This document shows positions 11,036-21,411 of a DNA stretch of 64,000 nt, piece by piece. Source of the DNA: Catenaria anguillulae PL171 (lineage: Eukaryota > Blastocladiomycota > Blastocladiomycetes > Blastocladiales > Catenariaceae); NCBI GenBank assembly GCA_002102555.1, contig MCFL01000088.1, positions 32,539 to 96,538 of the forward strand. The letters run 5' to 3'. Each line of letters starts with the position of its first letter. The first letter of the stretch is position 1. The translations under genes and the position numbers were made by a program. A model generated the notes under the pieces. The model was not told the DNA's origin, made no database searches, and worked only from the letters and a program-made list of their open reading frames with translations.

Positions 11036-12547
11036 TTGCCTCGAACCTCGATGCGATTTCATGGCAAGGCGTGTCCTTCATGCAAGCGTTCAGCATTGTA
11101 CGGCTACCACTTTCTATGCAGTAAATGCCGATGGAGGAGGGCCTCACTGGAGCTTTCAATACAGACTCTACTGACGTACTGGCTCGTTACGACCATCGTC
11201 AACACAAGGCATGCTGCCACGTCCCGCGCATCGACAAACCGACTCACTTGGCAACGATTTCTCCGTTCTCACACGCTTCACGTCATCATCGTGATCCTGA
11301 CCCTCTTCGCACCATTCTCGATCCGGCTCTCTGCCTATTACAACGCTGCCGGCCAACTGGCTTATGACTTTCCCGAACTCTGCCGCGACTTGACCATCCT
11401 GTCACTCACCTCCTTGATCCGCCATGCACTCGTCCACATTGAACGGCGCTCTATCGCTTCTCAGCAACTCGGCACGCCGTCGCCACGTCTCGTGACACAT
11501 ATCGCACAAGCCATTCTGCACGGGTGGTGTGCTGCAGGATCAACTCTTGCTCTTGCGGCCACCTTCCGGTCGCTTGTGGGCCGTGCTGCGCGCCAGCCCG
11601 CAAGTTTTCTGATGAAAGAGCTGCTCGACATACTTCCCATCGTCACTTCTTCACGCTGGATGCCACCCATTCTCGTCCTCGCAACTTACTCACTTGCGAC
11701 CCGCATTCACACTTGGATCAAGCACCGCGGCGGTCTGTCCGCACTTGTTCGACACGGCGGTACCGGCGACCCGCTCGTCTTACCCCGCGAACTCGCCACG
11801 CTGTTTTGTGCCCTGGTTTCATTCGAATTCCTGGACCCGCTGCTCCCCGCATTCGACAAAACCAACCTTCATCTCCTTCCGGGTGCATGGGCGGGAATCT
11901 ACCTCTCGAGCGGCGCACTTGTCGCCAAAATCGCGCTCGACTTGGCATCGCACCACCACCGAGTTGCCTTGTCTGCTCCTGGGACACCTGCCCAAGTCCG
12001 GTCGCCCAAGCTCGTCAAGCACGTCCACGTTCAGTCGCCATCACTCATGTCCCAGGCAAGGCAGTTGCCACACGCCAGCTCGGACGGGTTTGCGAATCCA
12101 CCGCCAGTCAGCCCGACGCTTCAGCGCCGAGTCATTCTGGAGCGGTTCAGCCCGGATAAACCGCAGCAGCAGCCTACAAGGTACCATGGGCCGGCAGCCG
12201 CAAAAAGACAGGATGTCTGGTTTGAGCAGCTGGCTTCAAACGAGTGCTTGTCACCGGCCGCTCGGTCGCCACCTTCGTCAGCAAAGATGATGGCCGGCTT
12301 GACTCGGTCGCTTTCTCCACAGCTGGCAACCAGATTTCGGGAGCCTTCGCCGGCCAGATTGGTGAGCCCCGGGCTCTTTGCGACGCAAAGGCGGAAGGAG
12401 AATCAGAAGGAATTCGAGTTGAAGGTGAGTAGCGGAGAGGCTCCCGGCAGTCTGAAGGAAGCAATCAAGAATTTGGGCGTGGGAAGAATGTTTGGATCGG
12501 GCGACCTGAACAGTGAGAAGAGGGGCAGAAGTGCTGTTCGGTCATGA
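11036..12547 (+). CDS. Multipass membrane protein with zinc-finger motif and Ser/Pro-rich tail
   Basis: The long 3' exon ends at 12547; 5' exons probably begin near 10758 but their boundaries are unclear. Just inside the exon is CPSCKRSALYGYHFLCSKC, a CX2CX11CX2C arrangement, and another frame immediately upstream has ICIDCNRARKT. Six hydrophobic segments follow (for example HVIIVILTLFAPFSIRLSAY, WMPPILVLATYSLATRI, LATLFCALVSFEFLDPLL). The last 200 residues are Ser/Pro/Arg-rich with SPxL repeats, suited to phosphorylation. A cytosolic zinc finger, several membrane spans and a disordered tail recall the inner-nuclear-membrane Ima1/SAMP1 family, but I cannot align it securely. The start shown is only the first in-frame start in the exon, not a proposed true start. 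Confidence 0.5.
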   Translation: MPRTSMRFHGKACPSCKRSALYGYHFLCSKCRWRRASLELSIQTLLTYWLVTTIVNTRHAATSRASTNRLTWQRFLRSHTLHVIIVILTLFAPFSIRLSAYYNAAGQLAYDFPELCRDLTILSLTSLIRHALVHIERRSIASQQLGTPSPRLVTHIAQAILHGWCAAGSTLALAATFRSLVGRAARQPASFLMKELLDILPIVTSSRWMPPILVLATYSLATRIHTWIKHRGGLSALVRHGGTGDPLVLPRELATLFCALVSFEFLDPLLPAFDKTNLHLLPGAWAGIYLSSGALVAKIALDLASHHHRVALSAPGTPAQVRSPKLVKHVHVQSPSLMSQARQLPHASSDGFANPPPVSPTLQRRVILERFSPDKPQQQPTRYHGPAAAKRQDVWFEQLASNECLSPAARSPPSSAKMMAGLTRSLSPQLATRFREPSPARLVSPGLFATQRRKENQKEFELKVSSGEAPGSLKEAIKNLGVGRMFGSGDLNSEKRGRSAVRS

Positions 12548-12666
12548 GAAGTTGAATGATATGCATGTGGAAGTGGTGAAAATAGCGTCAAGCGGCAAAG
12601 GATACGCATATAGGTTACGATTCTCTGTCTCCTTCCTCAGCGTTTCAACGGACGACTCTGTGCAAA

Positions 12667-13396
12667 ATGGGCACGGTATTAAGCTCCCCATGGACCAAAT
12701 CCAAGGGCCTCAAAGTTCTCATCGTCGGCCTCGACTTTGTCGGCAAAACTGTTCTGCTTCACACGCTGCCGCCAAGTGACCCTGAAGCAGCGCAACAGAC
12801 TATCGCAACCAAAGGTACTCTCTCAGCGCCGTGCTGACACCAACATTCAAGTCAACCACAATGACATAAGCCGATACCCTTGCCCTCATGCACTTCAGGA
12901 TACAACACCAAGCAGGTGACGCACCACGACAAAAGATTCATGTTCTGGGACTTGAGTGGGTGCCACGGACTGCGACTGCATTGGCGATTCTGTACGTGTG
13001 ACACGGTAATACATTGCGCCCACGAAAAACCTGGCCGCTCACCTCAATGCACTCGACCTGCGGCGTAATCGAGCGTTTTACTGAATAGATTTCGAAAACG
13101 CTCACGCTGTCCTCTTTGTAGTCGACCCGACTGATACGGCACGCATTGCCGAAGCGCAGTCCGAACTGGCTCGCCTGGCGGCCGAGCCGCAACTTGCGAA
13201 TGCAAGGTTTGCGCTACTGTTGCACAAGTCGGACCTGTCCGTGGACCAGCGAGTCAATCAGGAAATGTCGGCAAAGTTTGCCGAGTTGATGGGTTTGCGG
13301 CCACGATTGGTGGAACACACGTCTTGTAAGACGGAGCAAGGCAAGAGGGCTTTGGGGAGGGTCTTGGATTGGCTTGCAGATGATTCGATGAGGTGA
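12667..13396 (+). CDS. Divergent Arf-like small GTPase
   Basis: Three exons, 12667-12814, 12899-12991 and 13089-13396, give 182 residues, the usual Arf size. The N-terminus MGTVLSS could be myristoylated at Gly2. G1 is GLDFVGKT. The switch I Thr is placed in the TIATKGYNT stretch, and switch II is FWDLSGCHGLRLHWRFYF, matching Arf WDVGGQxxxRxxWxxYF except that the catalytic Gln is replaced by Cys. VLFVVDPTDTARIAEA matches the Arf VFVVDSxDRxR strand. The G4 box NKxD is HKSD here, and G5 is TSCKTEQGK, near Arf TSAxxGxG. Loss of the switch II Gln and the G4 Asn suggests altered GTP hydrolysis or guanine specificity. Subfamily cannot be assigned; it is not Arf1 or Sar1. Confidence 0.8.
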
Positions 13397-13550
13397 TAAG
13401 CTTCTTCATGTTGCGGGAATGAACAAGGAGGCTATAAGGTACTTCAGAAAACATAAGCTGCTGCACCTTGACCTCTAAGCGCATCGATTCAAATGAAAGA
13501 TTGAGCTTGAAAGGTGAAGGCACGTATTCCAAGGGCAAGGGAAACATGAC

Positions 13551-15241
13551 CTAGTTGAGGTACTTGAGCAAATCCGGCCCGTTGCCCTGAAAAAGAGATG
13601 CGAGTGCATTAGCGTTTCGCCATCAACAGCCCAAAAACAGCCGAGTTGCAGTAGACAGCGTACCACAGGAACAACCCTTGTCGGGTTGATGTTCACGTGC
13701 GACATGTAATAATGTTTCTTGATGTGCTCCATATTACACGTCTCTTTGATGCCCGGCAGCGCGTAAAACCTGGCCGCCCAGCGCAAAATCTGAGGATAAC
13801 CGAACTCGATCGTCTTCCAGTTGCACTTGAAATGCCCGTGGTATACAGGATCAAACCGCAAAATGGTCGTAAACAACCTCACATCGGCCTCGGTGAGCTC
13901 CTTGCCAAACAGCCACGGCCCTTCCTTTGCGTGCGCCTCGAGGTGGTGCTCGACGCGGTCGAGGGCAGTGAACAGTTGCGTCACTGCGCGGTCGTAGGGT
14001 GCTTGCGCAGTGGCAAACCCGGCCTTGTACACGCCGTTGTTGATCGAGTCGTACACCCAGTCGTTGAGGCCGTCGATTTGCGGGCGAAGGGATTCCGGGT
14101 AAAAGGTGACACCCGGGCGCGTGGCAAATGCGTCAAACGTGGTGTTGAGCATCCGGATGATTTCCGAGGATTCGTTGTTGACTGTTCGATATGTGACAGG
14201 AATTGCAATTTGGGGTCAGGACAAGACGCAACAGCATTTGGAAGGAACAATACCCCGGCACGTACCGATCGTGTGCGTTTTCTTGTCCCACAGCACCGGG
14301 ACCGTGAATCGGCCTTGATATCCAGGCTCGGCACGCAAGTAGAGCTCCTTCAAATAGTGCGCACCGTACAAGTGGTCTCGGGTCGCCCCGGGGCAGTCGT
14401 CTTCGTTTTGCGGGAACTCCCAGCCTTCGGGGCCAAGCAAGTAGTGCACAACGGAGACCGACAGGCAGTCCTCGAGGCCTTTCAGGGCACGTACGATGAG
14501 GACGCGATGGGCCTGTGACAGGAGCAGCGAGGTTGCGTCAGAGACTCGAGCGTTCAAGATATGGATCGAATGCGTCTTGGGGACAGAGGGCGGGATGGAA
14601 AACGGCATACCCAAGGACACTATACAGCACAATCGGGAGAGTCGGCGTACATTGGATCATTAGCGGTTGCGGGCAGATCCAAAATGGACAACAGCAGAAC
14701 GAATCAAATGCAGCGTACCGCCAATGAAACGTAGAGATGATAGCGGTCCTTTTCGGCAACAAACTTTGCCTGCGGGTCGCAACTGACATGGTCGCGAAAC
14801 GAGGACACTTGACGGCGAAACTCGCCGTCCTTGGACGCCCTGTTTCGCGCACCATTCAGTCGAGCGTCAGCACGGATGCATTACCAGGCATGCATTGTTT
14901 CAGATGCGCATTGCACGGGAAGCGAACCATTTGAGCATGTCATCGGGCTTTCCGGGGCTTGCCGTGGCGGTGGACGTTGCTTGGGTATTGGAGGCGGACA
15001 TGGTGACCGCGCGTGAGGAAGAGGTCGATGGCGGAATGTGTGCGGCTGTGGTTGAGAACGAGTGCGGCGGCGGAGGGGAGGCTGCAGCGGACAGGTGTCG
15101 AGGCGCGGGTTGGATCACGCGAATGAGCGGGCGGTGGAGGACAGCACGGGCAAGAGCTGGGGCGCGGACGGGAGTTAAATTCAGCGTGAGCTTGAGGGTG
15201 GCAAGCGACATGGCACCGTTTGAGTCAGGGTTCGATGACAT
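13551..15241 (-). CDS. ECM4: Glutathionyl-hydroquinone reductase (omega/Xi-class GST)
   Basis: Six exons: 14928-15241, 14719-14839, 14611-14619, 14266-14512, 13664-14181, 13551-13586; the phases all agree and give 414 residues. The enzyme reduces glutathionyl-hydroquinones with GSH through a catalytic Cys. Motifs in order: LKWASKDGEFRRQVSSFRD, RYHLYVSLACPWAHRVLIV with the CPW catalytic site, LWDKKTHTIVNNESSEIIRM (glutathione-binding), GLNDWVYDSINNGVYKAG, LTEADVRLFTTILRFDPVY and MSHVNINPTRVVPVG. The first 55 residues are Arg/Leu/Ser-rich without acids (LTLNLTPVRAPALARAVLHR), a likely mitochondrial presequence if the ATG at 15241 or 15211 is used; a start near 15000 (MSASNTQ) would give a cytosolic form. 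Intron donors include GTTCGC at 14927. Confidence 0.93.
14611..14619 (-). other. ECM4: 9-nt microexon encoding the catalytic Cys-Pro-Trp
   Basis: The exon before ends in SLA with donor GTACGC (from 14718) and the exon after begins AHRV at 14512 following CACAG. Every member of the family I know reads SLACPWAHR across this point. Inside the intervening sequence the string TATAG, TGTCCTTGG, GTATGC supplies an acceptor, exactly nine nucleotides encoding C-P-W, and a donor, all in phase 0. No other CPW-coding triplet set with flanking splice signals occurs in the gap. Confidence 0.85.
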
Positions 15242-15251
15242 GGACGCTGAC

Positions 15252-15254
<3 letters not shown>

Positions 15255-15282
<28 letters not shown>
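15255..15282. repeat. (GA)n dinucleotide tract upstream of ECM4
   Basis: About fourteen GA copies (CT on the gene strand) lie just 5' of the ECM4 start, in its probable leader or core promoter. Pyrimidine tracts are common there, and no other function can be claimed. From the repeat to 15611 I see no further gene. Confidence 0.8.
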
Positions 15283-15285
<3 letters not shown>

Positions 15286-15611
15286 TGCTGAGGTAATCCC
15301 AATGTTCATATACTTGGTGACGATCAGTGACGATCGCGTTCCGCTGACGGCCGACAGACTCGGTTGGACACGAGTGGGCGCCACCAAATGTTCAAAGAGT
15401 GAAGATACACATTCACTGAGTGAATTTATGGAATGGGAAATGAGCAAATACACAATGAAAGGCGAGTGAGGAGAAGAACACAGCCTCAAGATCAACATGA
15501 TGGGTAGGTAGATTGGTCACAACAACAGTGCGCGGCATGCAAAAGTGAAAAAGTCAACGAGTGTGTACGAAAAACAAGTGCGATTGGGGAGCCTTCAAAA
15601 CCCAAGAAAAT

Positions 15612-17039
15612 CTACATTGGCGGACCCTGCCCACCACCGGCCTGCGGCAGCCCGCTCCCGTTCGTCGAGACCCTCCTTGGCAGCGACCCAGGCGAATTCA
15701 TCTTACTACTGCGCCGCTCGTTCACCTGTAACGCCGCGACCGGATCCAGCCCTGAGGGAGGAGCAGGAGGCACTTGTGGCGTCTGCTGTTGCTGCCCAGG
15801 CAACCTCACGGGTCTCGATCCCTGATTCTCGCCTGCTGGTTCTGGCTCCCGACCCATTGTCTCCGGTGGCAGCTCAACGACCCCTTGCGCATCCACCTCA
15901 GGGACAAGCGCAACAACTGGGAACACACCTTCAGGTGCACCTTGGCGGTGCATCGACGTGACACGTCCGAGCGCCCATCCATCGTCGTACACTTCAAGCA
16001 GCACGACGCCTTCACCGACAACAAGAGCAAGCTCGTCATCCAACGTCGGCTGGTAGCCGCGACACACAAGGTATTGACGAGTTGGATCGGCATGTACGCC
16101 GTAAGCCAAGACTTCGTCTGTCGGAACAATGGGCAAGGTTGATTGGTCAATCGGAGTTCCGACGGGAACAGCTGACGTGGGTACGGGCGGAGACGTGGCA
16201 AGCATGGCTGGGGAGACATGCATCGGGTATGCCGATGGAGGCGGGGCGAGGAATTGCGGGACTGGTGGCGACGTCGATTCGACTGTGTTGGTTGTTGCTG
16301 CTGACCGCGCAAATGGGACCATGACAACACCGTTATCGGACGGCATTGGTGGTGCAGCTGTCGGAATGATGGCCGTTGATTCAATCTTTGATGGTCCCAA
16401 AGAATTCAGGTGATGCGATGCGGGGGTTACGGCCGTCGGAGGCGGCAGCGACTGCGAGGGTGCCGTAGTGAGCGAGTTTGAGCGCAAGACTTGTTTGCCA
16501 AGTTCGTGGTTGCGTCTGCGTTGACGAAAGTACATGGCACCCAGGAGTGCGACAACCAAGACAAGAACGGATACGGTGGAGATGACGGCAACATTGCTGG
16601 AGCCGGAGGACGAGTCGGCCGAGCCATTTGGGTCTGTTTGGGCGCCATCGTTCCTGGAACCCGAATTGGTTGGCTTTGGGCCGCTGGCCGAGGTCCGTGA
16701 CGGCGCTGTGGACGATGACGATGCGGATGCCGGGTCGGATAAGGAATACAAGAGCACGCCCGGTGAGTTGCGGCCACCGCAATCGCTGTCCCTCAACTTT
16801 GCAATCGTCCGGTCCATGGCCGGTGCACAGGCGCACTCGTTGGCAGCCTCCTTGATGGTGAAGAAGTTGAATGACAGCGACGGGTTGCCATTCTGTGGGT
16901 CGCGGCGCAAGGCAGTCTGCTGGTCGAGGCAGAGCTTTTCGCAGTCTCTGGGCGGCATTTGGGACCCGGTGCCCGATGCCGATGCCCCAGACGTGAGCAA
17001 AACGGTCGGCGGATAGCACCCAAGGAGTGTGTTGGGCAT
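15612..17039 (-). CDS. Single-pass membrane protein with Cys-rich ectodomain and cytosolic SH3
   Basis: 475 residues in one exon; an upstream exon with the signal peptide may be missing because the frame stays open above 17039. Residues 1-90 hold six cysteines (CEKLC, NECACAP, SDCGG) in a spacing loosely like WSC/PAN-type ectodomains. A Ser/Pro linker follows, then one strong membrane helix (VAVISTVSVLVLVVALLGAMY, about residues 148-168) with RQRRRN on the cytosolic side. A long Pro/Ser-rich region leads to an SH3 domain with ELALVVGEGVVLLEVYDDGWALGRV and GVFPVVALV. This architecture suggests a surface sensor or polarity scaffold, similar in plan to yeast Fus1. A relative with the same layout is at 43.5 kb. 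Confidence 0.75.
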   Translation of the reverse strand: MPNTLLGCYPPTVLLTSGASASGTGSQMPPRDCEKLCLDQQTALRRDPQNGNPSLSFNFFTIKEAANECACAPAMDRTIAKLRDSDCGGRNSPGVLLYSLSDPASASSSSTAPSRTSASGPKPTNSGSRNDGAQTDPNGSADSSSGSSNVAVISTVSVLVLVVALLGAMYFRQRRRNHELGKQVLRSNSLTTAPSQSLPPPTAVTPASHHLNSLGPSKIESTAIIPTAAPPMPSDNGVVMVPFARSAATTNTVESTSPPVPQFLAPPPSAYPMHVSPAMLATSPPVPTSAVPVGTPIDQSTLPIVPTDEVLAYGVHADPTRQYLVCRGYQPTLDDELALVVGEGVVLLEVYDDGWALGRVTSMHRQGAPEGVFPVVALVPEVDAQGVVELPPETMGREPEPAGENQGSRPVRLPGQQQQTPQVPPAPPSGLDPVAALQVNERRSSKMNSPGSLPRRVSTNGSGLPQAGGGQGPPM

Positions 17040-17806
17040 GATGGAATGTGGCCTGGTCCGGGACGATACGGTAGCGGAGACGGTTACGGGAGCGGATGCG
17101 TTACCAGCGCTTTAGGTTTGTAGCATGGCAATGGCAATGACGGATTGATGTGTGCTTCAGAGAGACAGTTGCACAGGTTAGAGGTTGGTGAGATGAAATC
17201 AGAAAGAGCGGTGGCTTTTCCACACGTTCAAGTTGAAGATGGCTGGACACTTTCTTCTCGATCGGCGTCCTTGGATTCCCCAGCCCACCCACACTGTCGT
17301 GCGTGCATCCCAACCGATTTGACCCCGACTGTGACTTGCTTCTCGGTATGTACCCTCATTCTGCGCACATCTCGGCACACGCCCTCAACCCGCAGAGGCG
17401 CATTTTGTGCATCCCATAACAGAGTCCGCAGTGCAATGTTTCGCAGCTTCATACGGTCACGTTCGGCGCAGTAATGAAGCCCGATTCGACGCGTCGGTTG
17501 CTGAATCTTGGCTCCATTTTTTTTGAAGGTCGTCCTGTCCAGTCCAGGCAAGCCCAGCAAAGCCCCGTCCACTCAGCCTGGACCAGCCATTCACCTGCGC
17601 TTAACCTGCCTTAGAACTCCTCTTGAAAAATGCTCACTCGATGGCAAAGATCATAGGTACTCTGACAAGGCGACCGCGATTCACTTTATGCATGTGGACA
17701 ACAAGTGCATATCATAATGCCGTCTTCCCGCAAACACGACACTATTAAGTCTTTGATAACAGAAAGAGGAACGAGAACGAAACATTACCATAGCCAATGA
17801 CATCGT
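17040..17806. other. Intergenic region between SH3 protein and AK8
   Basis: I see no conserved coding segment. The strand above 17039 keeps the SH3-protein frame open for about 60 bp and could hold part of an upstream exon. The remainder is the 5' flank of that gene and the 3' flank of AK8, which converts to its stop at 17807. Confidence 0.4.
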
Positions 17807-19434
17807 TCACAGCCCCAGTCCCGTCGGTACCTTCCACTCAATCGGCCGCAGCAGCAGCTGGCGAACGCGTTCTGCCACCTGCTTCACCTCGTCCGCTGCA
17901 CCCATTGCCGCCACGCCATCCAGTACTTCCACGTCTTGCAAGATTGCGCTTTTCTTTGCAGCTGCGCTTCCAGACTTGGTACCCGCCGTGGCCGCCGCAG
18001 CGTGTTCAAAGAATGGGTGAATCGGGTAGGTAAACACAGTCTTGACCGCGTCAGATTCAGGGGTGGTATTGGACGCTGGCGAGCTTGGGAGCAACAGAAC
18101 GCGTGAAGGCGTAAGATGTATGGAGATGGCTTGAAGAAGGCCGGGGGTCCACGTATCACAGGTCAGGATCCAGCCTTGTGTTGTGCAGTCCGGTTGCGAG
18201 GTGCGAGTCACGAGCATGGAGATGAGTTCATCGTCGTTCACTGCAAGGAATTCATGTCAGGAGTGGTCGGTTTGTGAGTGAGGTAGAACGACAGAGCGAG
18301 CATTTGCGAAAAGAAAGCATACGAGTCTCTTGGCCCTTGAGAACTTGCAAATACTTTTCGGCATTTGGACCGCGGCGACTGATTTCTTCCGTGTAAACCC
18401 TTCTCGGCGAAACTGCGCAAGCACAATTACCACTTCACCAGGGTTAATCGTAATCACTCGACTCGAGGATCGCGCAAGTGGTAAGAAGTACCGTAGACCA
18501 GGTGCGGACCACTCTCCTCCAACACCTGTCCGACCTTTTCCTTGACTTGTGCACTCCCCCCAACAAGCACGATCCGGTGAAACCCGTTCCCACCGCCAAC
18601 CAACCCACCTCCAGAGGCCCGCCTCACCTGCAGTGCCCTGACCACCTGTGCCACAACTTCTGGGGCTGCACAGCTCGCGTCCCTCGGTACGTCGAGCTTG
18701 ACATGGGCCTTGAGCACATCCAGAATCCCCGGCAAATGCCGGCGGTACACGCCCAACCGATCCATGACATTGGCCTCGGACAAGCTAGTCTTGTGGATCA
18801 ACCTGGCCCTCACCTCCGCACTCATGCCCGCCTCGCCCTTGCGCAAATCATACTCTGTGTTTGTGACCGGGTCCACGTATATCTGTGCGTTGCGATCCAA
18901 CAAGTCTCGGTCGTTCATTTCAAGCACAAACACGTGTGACGCAAGCACCCCGCGGCGCTGTAGGCCAATTGCCTGCTCCCTCGTGCGCGGAAACCCTTCA
19001 AGCACCCAGCCGCGGTCGGCCACGTCGGGCTGGCCCAGGCGCATCATGACAAGTTCGATCATGACGCGGTCGGGCACCAGCTGGTTTTTCGCGAGCGCGG
19101 GGAGGGCTTGCACGCCGAGCGTGGATTTGCGCTCAATAGCCACCTTCAAAAGAGACGACGCAGAGATGTACACGGCATTTGTGGCGGACGCAAGCGATTT
19201 GCACAGGTCAGAGTCGTCGGCAGTCGGCGGGGCGAGCACGCAAATGGCGGGCAGCGGGCGCTTTTCGAGTTCGGTTGCGAGCCAGGGAAGCGGATCATCA
19301 GGCTTGGCGACCACGAGGCGTTTGACAAGGTCGTGTATGAGCGTGGAGAGGTCGTGTTGGTCGGCATATTGGGCAAATTTGCCCAGCGACGATTGGGTCA
19401 CGGATTCGAGCAGGTTGACGTCGGTGGCGTTCAT
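17807..19434 (-). CDS. AK8: Adenylate kinase 8-like ciliary protein with both P-loops lost
   Basis: Three exons, 18492-19434, 18323-18412 and 17807-18240, give 488 residues; human AK8 is 479. The order is that of AK8: an N-terminal helical segment with FAQYADQHDLSTLIHDLVKRL and KPDDPLPWLATEL, then two adenylate-kinase-like domains. Domain 1 retains RGWVLEGFPRTREQAIGLQRR and VDPVTNTEYDL (lid), but its P-loop position reads ICVLAPPTADDSDL, without GxxxxGK. Domain 2 reads RIVLVGGSAQVKEKVGQVL at its P-loop, also without GKS/T, then NDDELISMLVTRTSQPDC and TQGWILTCD. AK8 is an axonemal component in ciliated eukaryotes, so its presence implies a flagellum. Nucleotide phosphotransfer is unlikely here; a structural role is inferred. 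A poly-G run lies upstream at about 19467. Confidence 0.88.
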
Positions 19435-20140
19435 TGGATTGCGTACTGCTGTGAGTCCTAGGACGGGGGGGGGGGGGGATGAATTGCATGAATGCTGGAC
19501 CAGTATCATTCGATTCTCCCACAGTCACTCAAGTCAGCCGACAGGCGATACCGTGGCATCGTGGGAACACTGTACAGGCCTGGGCCGTCGATCAAACTTA
19601 TCTGAGCTTCCCTGTACCCTTCAGACATGCCAGGAATCGCGCATCACGTAGCTTTACGAGCAGAAATCAAAGAACTCACGGTTACTCATATTCGCATCCA
19701 GTCATCTGCCTCTTCTTTCAAATCATGTGCAACAATGCGCGCGCATTGCGTTCCTGCTCACTCCCTGCTGGCAGGTGACGAAGTGGACCAATGAATGCGA
19801 ATGCCGGATGTGAGAGCGATATTGAGTCGCCGCTGGTGTTCTTCAGCAGCCACGTTGCGCAAGATAAATACCTTCATTCATGTCCCATGCCGAGGTCAAT
19901 ATGTTTCAACGATTCACTACCTACATATTTCGGCGACAAGAGCTGCAATATCCATATGGGCGCCAGAAAGCCCCGTCCTGTATGCACCCATGTAACTCAG
20001 GTGGAGAATGACTTGTCCACAATTTATCAAAACAGCTAGGCCAAGACAAAAACAGTCTCTCTTCCCATTGACGACTATTGCTCTCCCACGATCTTGAGCC
20101 TTTGCCGGCTAGGTCCGGCCACATTGCTCTGCTCCGGAAA
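19435..20140. other. Intergenic region with a homopolymer G tract
   Basis: No gene is supported. Notable only is an 11-base G run at about 19467-19477, immediately upstream of the AK8 start codon, within its probable leader. The remaining 600 bp carries no protein-like frame and lies between AK8 (transcribed leftward) and the 3' end of a small membrane-protein gene. Confidence 0.4.
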
Positions 20141-20548
20141 TCAATGTTGATTTGCCTTTCCATTGCCTTGAATCACCTTACTCTCATACCCTGCCACGAG
20201 TAAATCCATAGTGACTGTCAGAAAACGAATCTCGCACCTCCAATTGATCCACATACCCATCAAGGCCCCCGCTCCGCCGGCGATAATCAACGCAGCCCAT
20301 CCATAGCCCGAGTACTTGTTGATCAGCGCAAGTTGCTGCGGAGTCAGCCGCGGCAACCGAAAGTAGAAAGGACTCGAGGACGCATTCGTCGGCGGTTGAT
20401 GCGGGTACGGGTTCTTGTTGTACGGACCAAAGACGCGCGGGCGCTGGTGGGGGCCGTGTGGCGTTGGGTTGGGCGGATTGGTGGGAGAGGGGCCGGCAGC
20501 GGAAGGGTTTGTTGCTGAGGGTGGGGTTGGCTTCTGGTCAGATGACAT
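20141..20548 (-). CDS. Small single-pass membrane protein, unrecognised
   Basis: Starts at the ATG at 20548 (MSSDQKP). The first 70 residues are Pro/Asn/His-rich and disordered, followed by LPRLTPQQLALINKYSGYGW and one helix, AALIIAGGAGALMGMWINW. A GTGCGA donor after the WINWR codons and acceptors near 20195-20225 suggest a short second exon, so the exact C-terminus is uncertain; without splicing the frame stops at 20141. The glycine-rich single helix and small size would suit a mitochondrial or ER tail-type protein. I do not recognise the family. Confidence 0.5.
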   Translation of the reverse strand: MSSDQKPTPPSATNPSAAGPSPTNPPNPTPHGPHQRPRVFGPYNKNPYPHQPPTNASSSPFYFRLPRLTPQQLALINKYSGYGWAALIIAGGAGALMGMWINWRCEIRFLTVTMDLLVAGYESKVIQGNGKANQH

Positions 20549-20857
20549 GGTGATGGTAGTGTAACAATTATGTGTTTCATGCCGCTGTGGCGGCTCCACC
20601 AACTTGCTTCACACGTCTCAACCGAAACTTGAGCCAGCGGTGTGAGACAAGGCCGGCTCTTCTGCATACATCAATCAGTTTTATCGTATATCAAAGATTC
20701 AGCCGTCCTGAAATGATTCACTTCGTTGTGCGCACGGCCGCCAATCTGTCCACACCAGCCTCCTATTCCCCAACTCGTCTCGCACCATCAGCTACCTGTC
20801 GAGTAACGACCTCAGAACGCACACAAACTCGACCGTCTCCCGGACCACTATTGGCGC

Positions 20858-21411
20858 TCAAGCAATTATGTCGACTACATCCGTGACGGCCGCAGCTTCC
20901 CGTCCATCTTCTGTCCCCACTTTGAGCGCGTTCTCAATACTTTGCCCAATCAATCGCGCTTTGGCCACCAGCTCAGTGTTTGAAAACCACGGCCACGCCC
21001 AAGACGGCACGGGCCGGTTCCAGTGAACGCACGACTGAATAAACAAAGCGTCTACCGACCTGATTTGGTCGACGAGAAAGTGACAATTGTCCGCCATGGG
21101 ATCCACGCGGTGAGCAAATGTCGCCGCGGTGCCAACGGCGCGCATGACGAGGTGACCACTGGCCAAGACCGGCCAGGTGTCGGGTCGATTTGCTGGAAAT
21201 GGAGCAGGTTGGAGCGGTGGTCAAAGACGTGACGAATCAAGCTGTGCAGTGGGCGGTAACGATTTTTGTCTATAGATTTGGCGAAGCTGATGAAGTCCTG
21301 GTGGCCAAAGGTGCCAGGAAGCCAAGAGTGGAAGATGCGGCCATAATCCCATGAAGATTGGTTCTGGCCCGCTGATAACAGAGTGTTCGAGAGCGAATCG
21401 TAATTGAGCAT
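20858..21411 (-). pseudogene. Unidentified gene remnant with a frame switch
   Basis: From 21411 the frame reads MLNYDSLSNTLLSAGQNQ, WDYGRIFHSWLPGTFGHQ and FAKSIDKNRYRPLHSLIRH, looking like genuine protein to about 21180. A second frame then takes over (ASGHLVMRAVGTAATFAHR, VDQIRSVDALFIQSCVHW, SWAWPWFSNTELVAKARL) to a stop at 20858. The overlap has no obvious GT-AG pair, so either one indel has broken the gene or an unusual intron is present. I find no family motif. The region 21412-21797 before COG4 holds nothing convincing. Confidence 0.4.
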
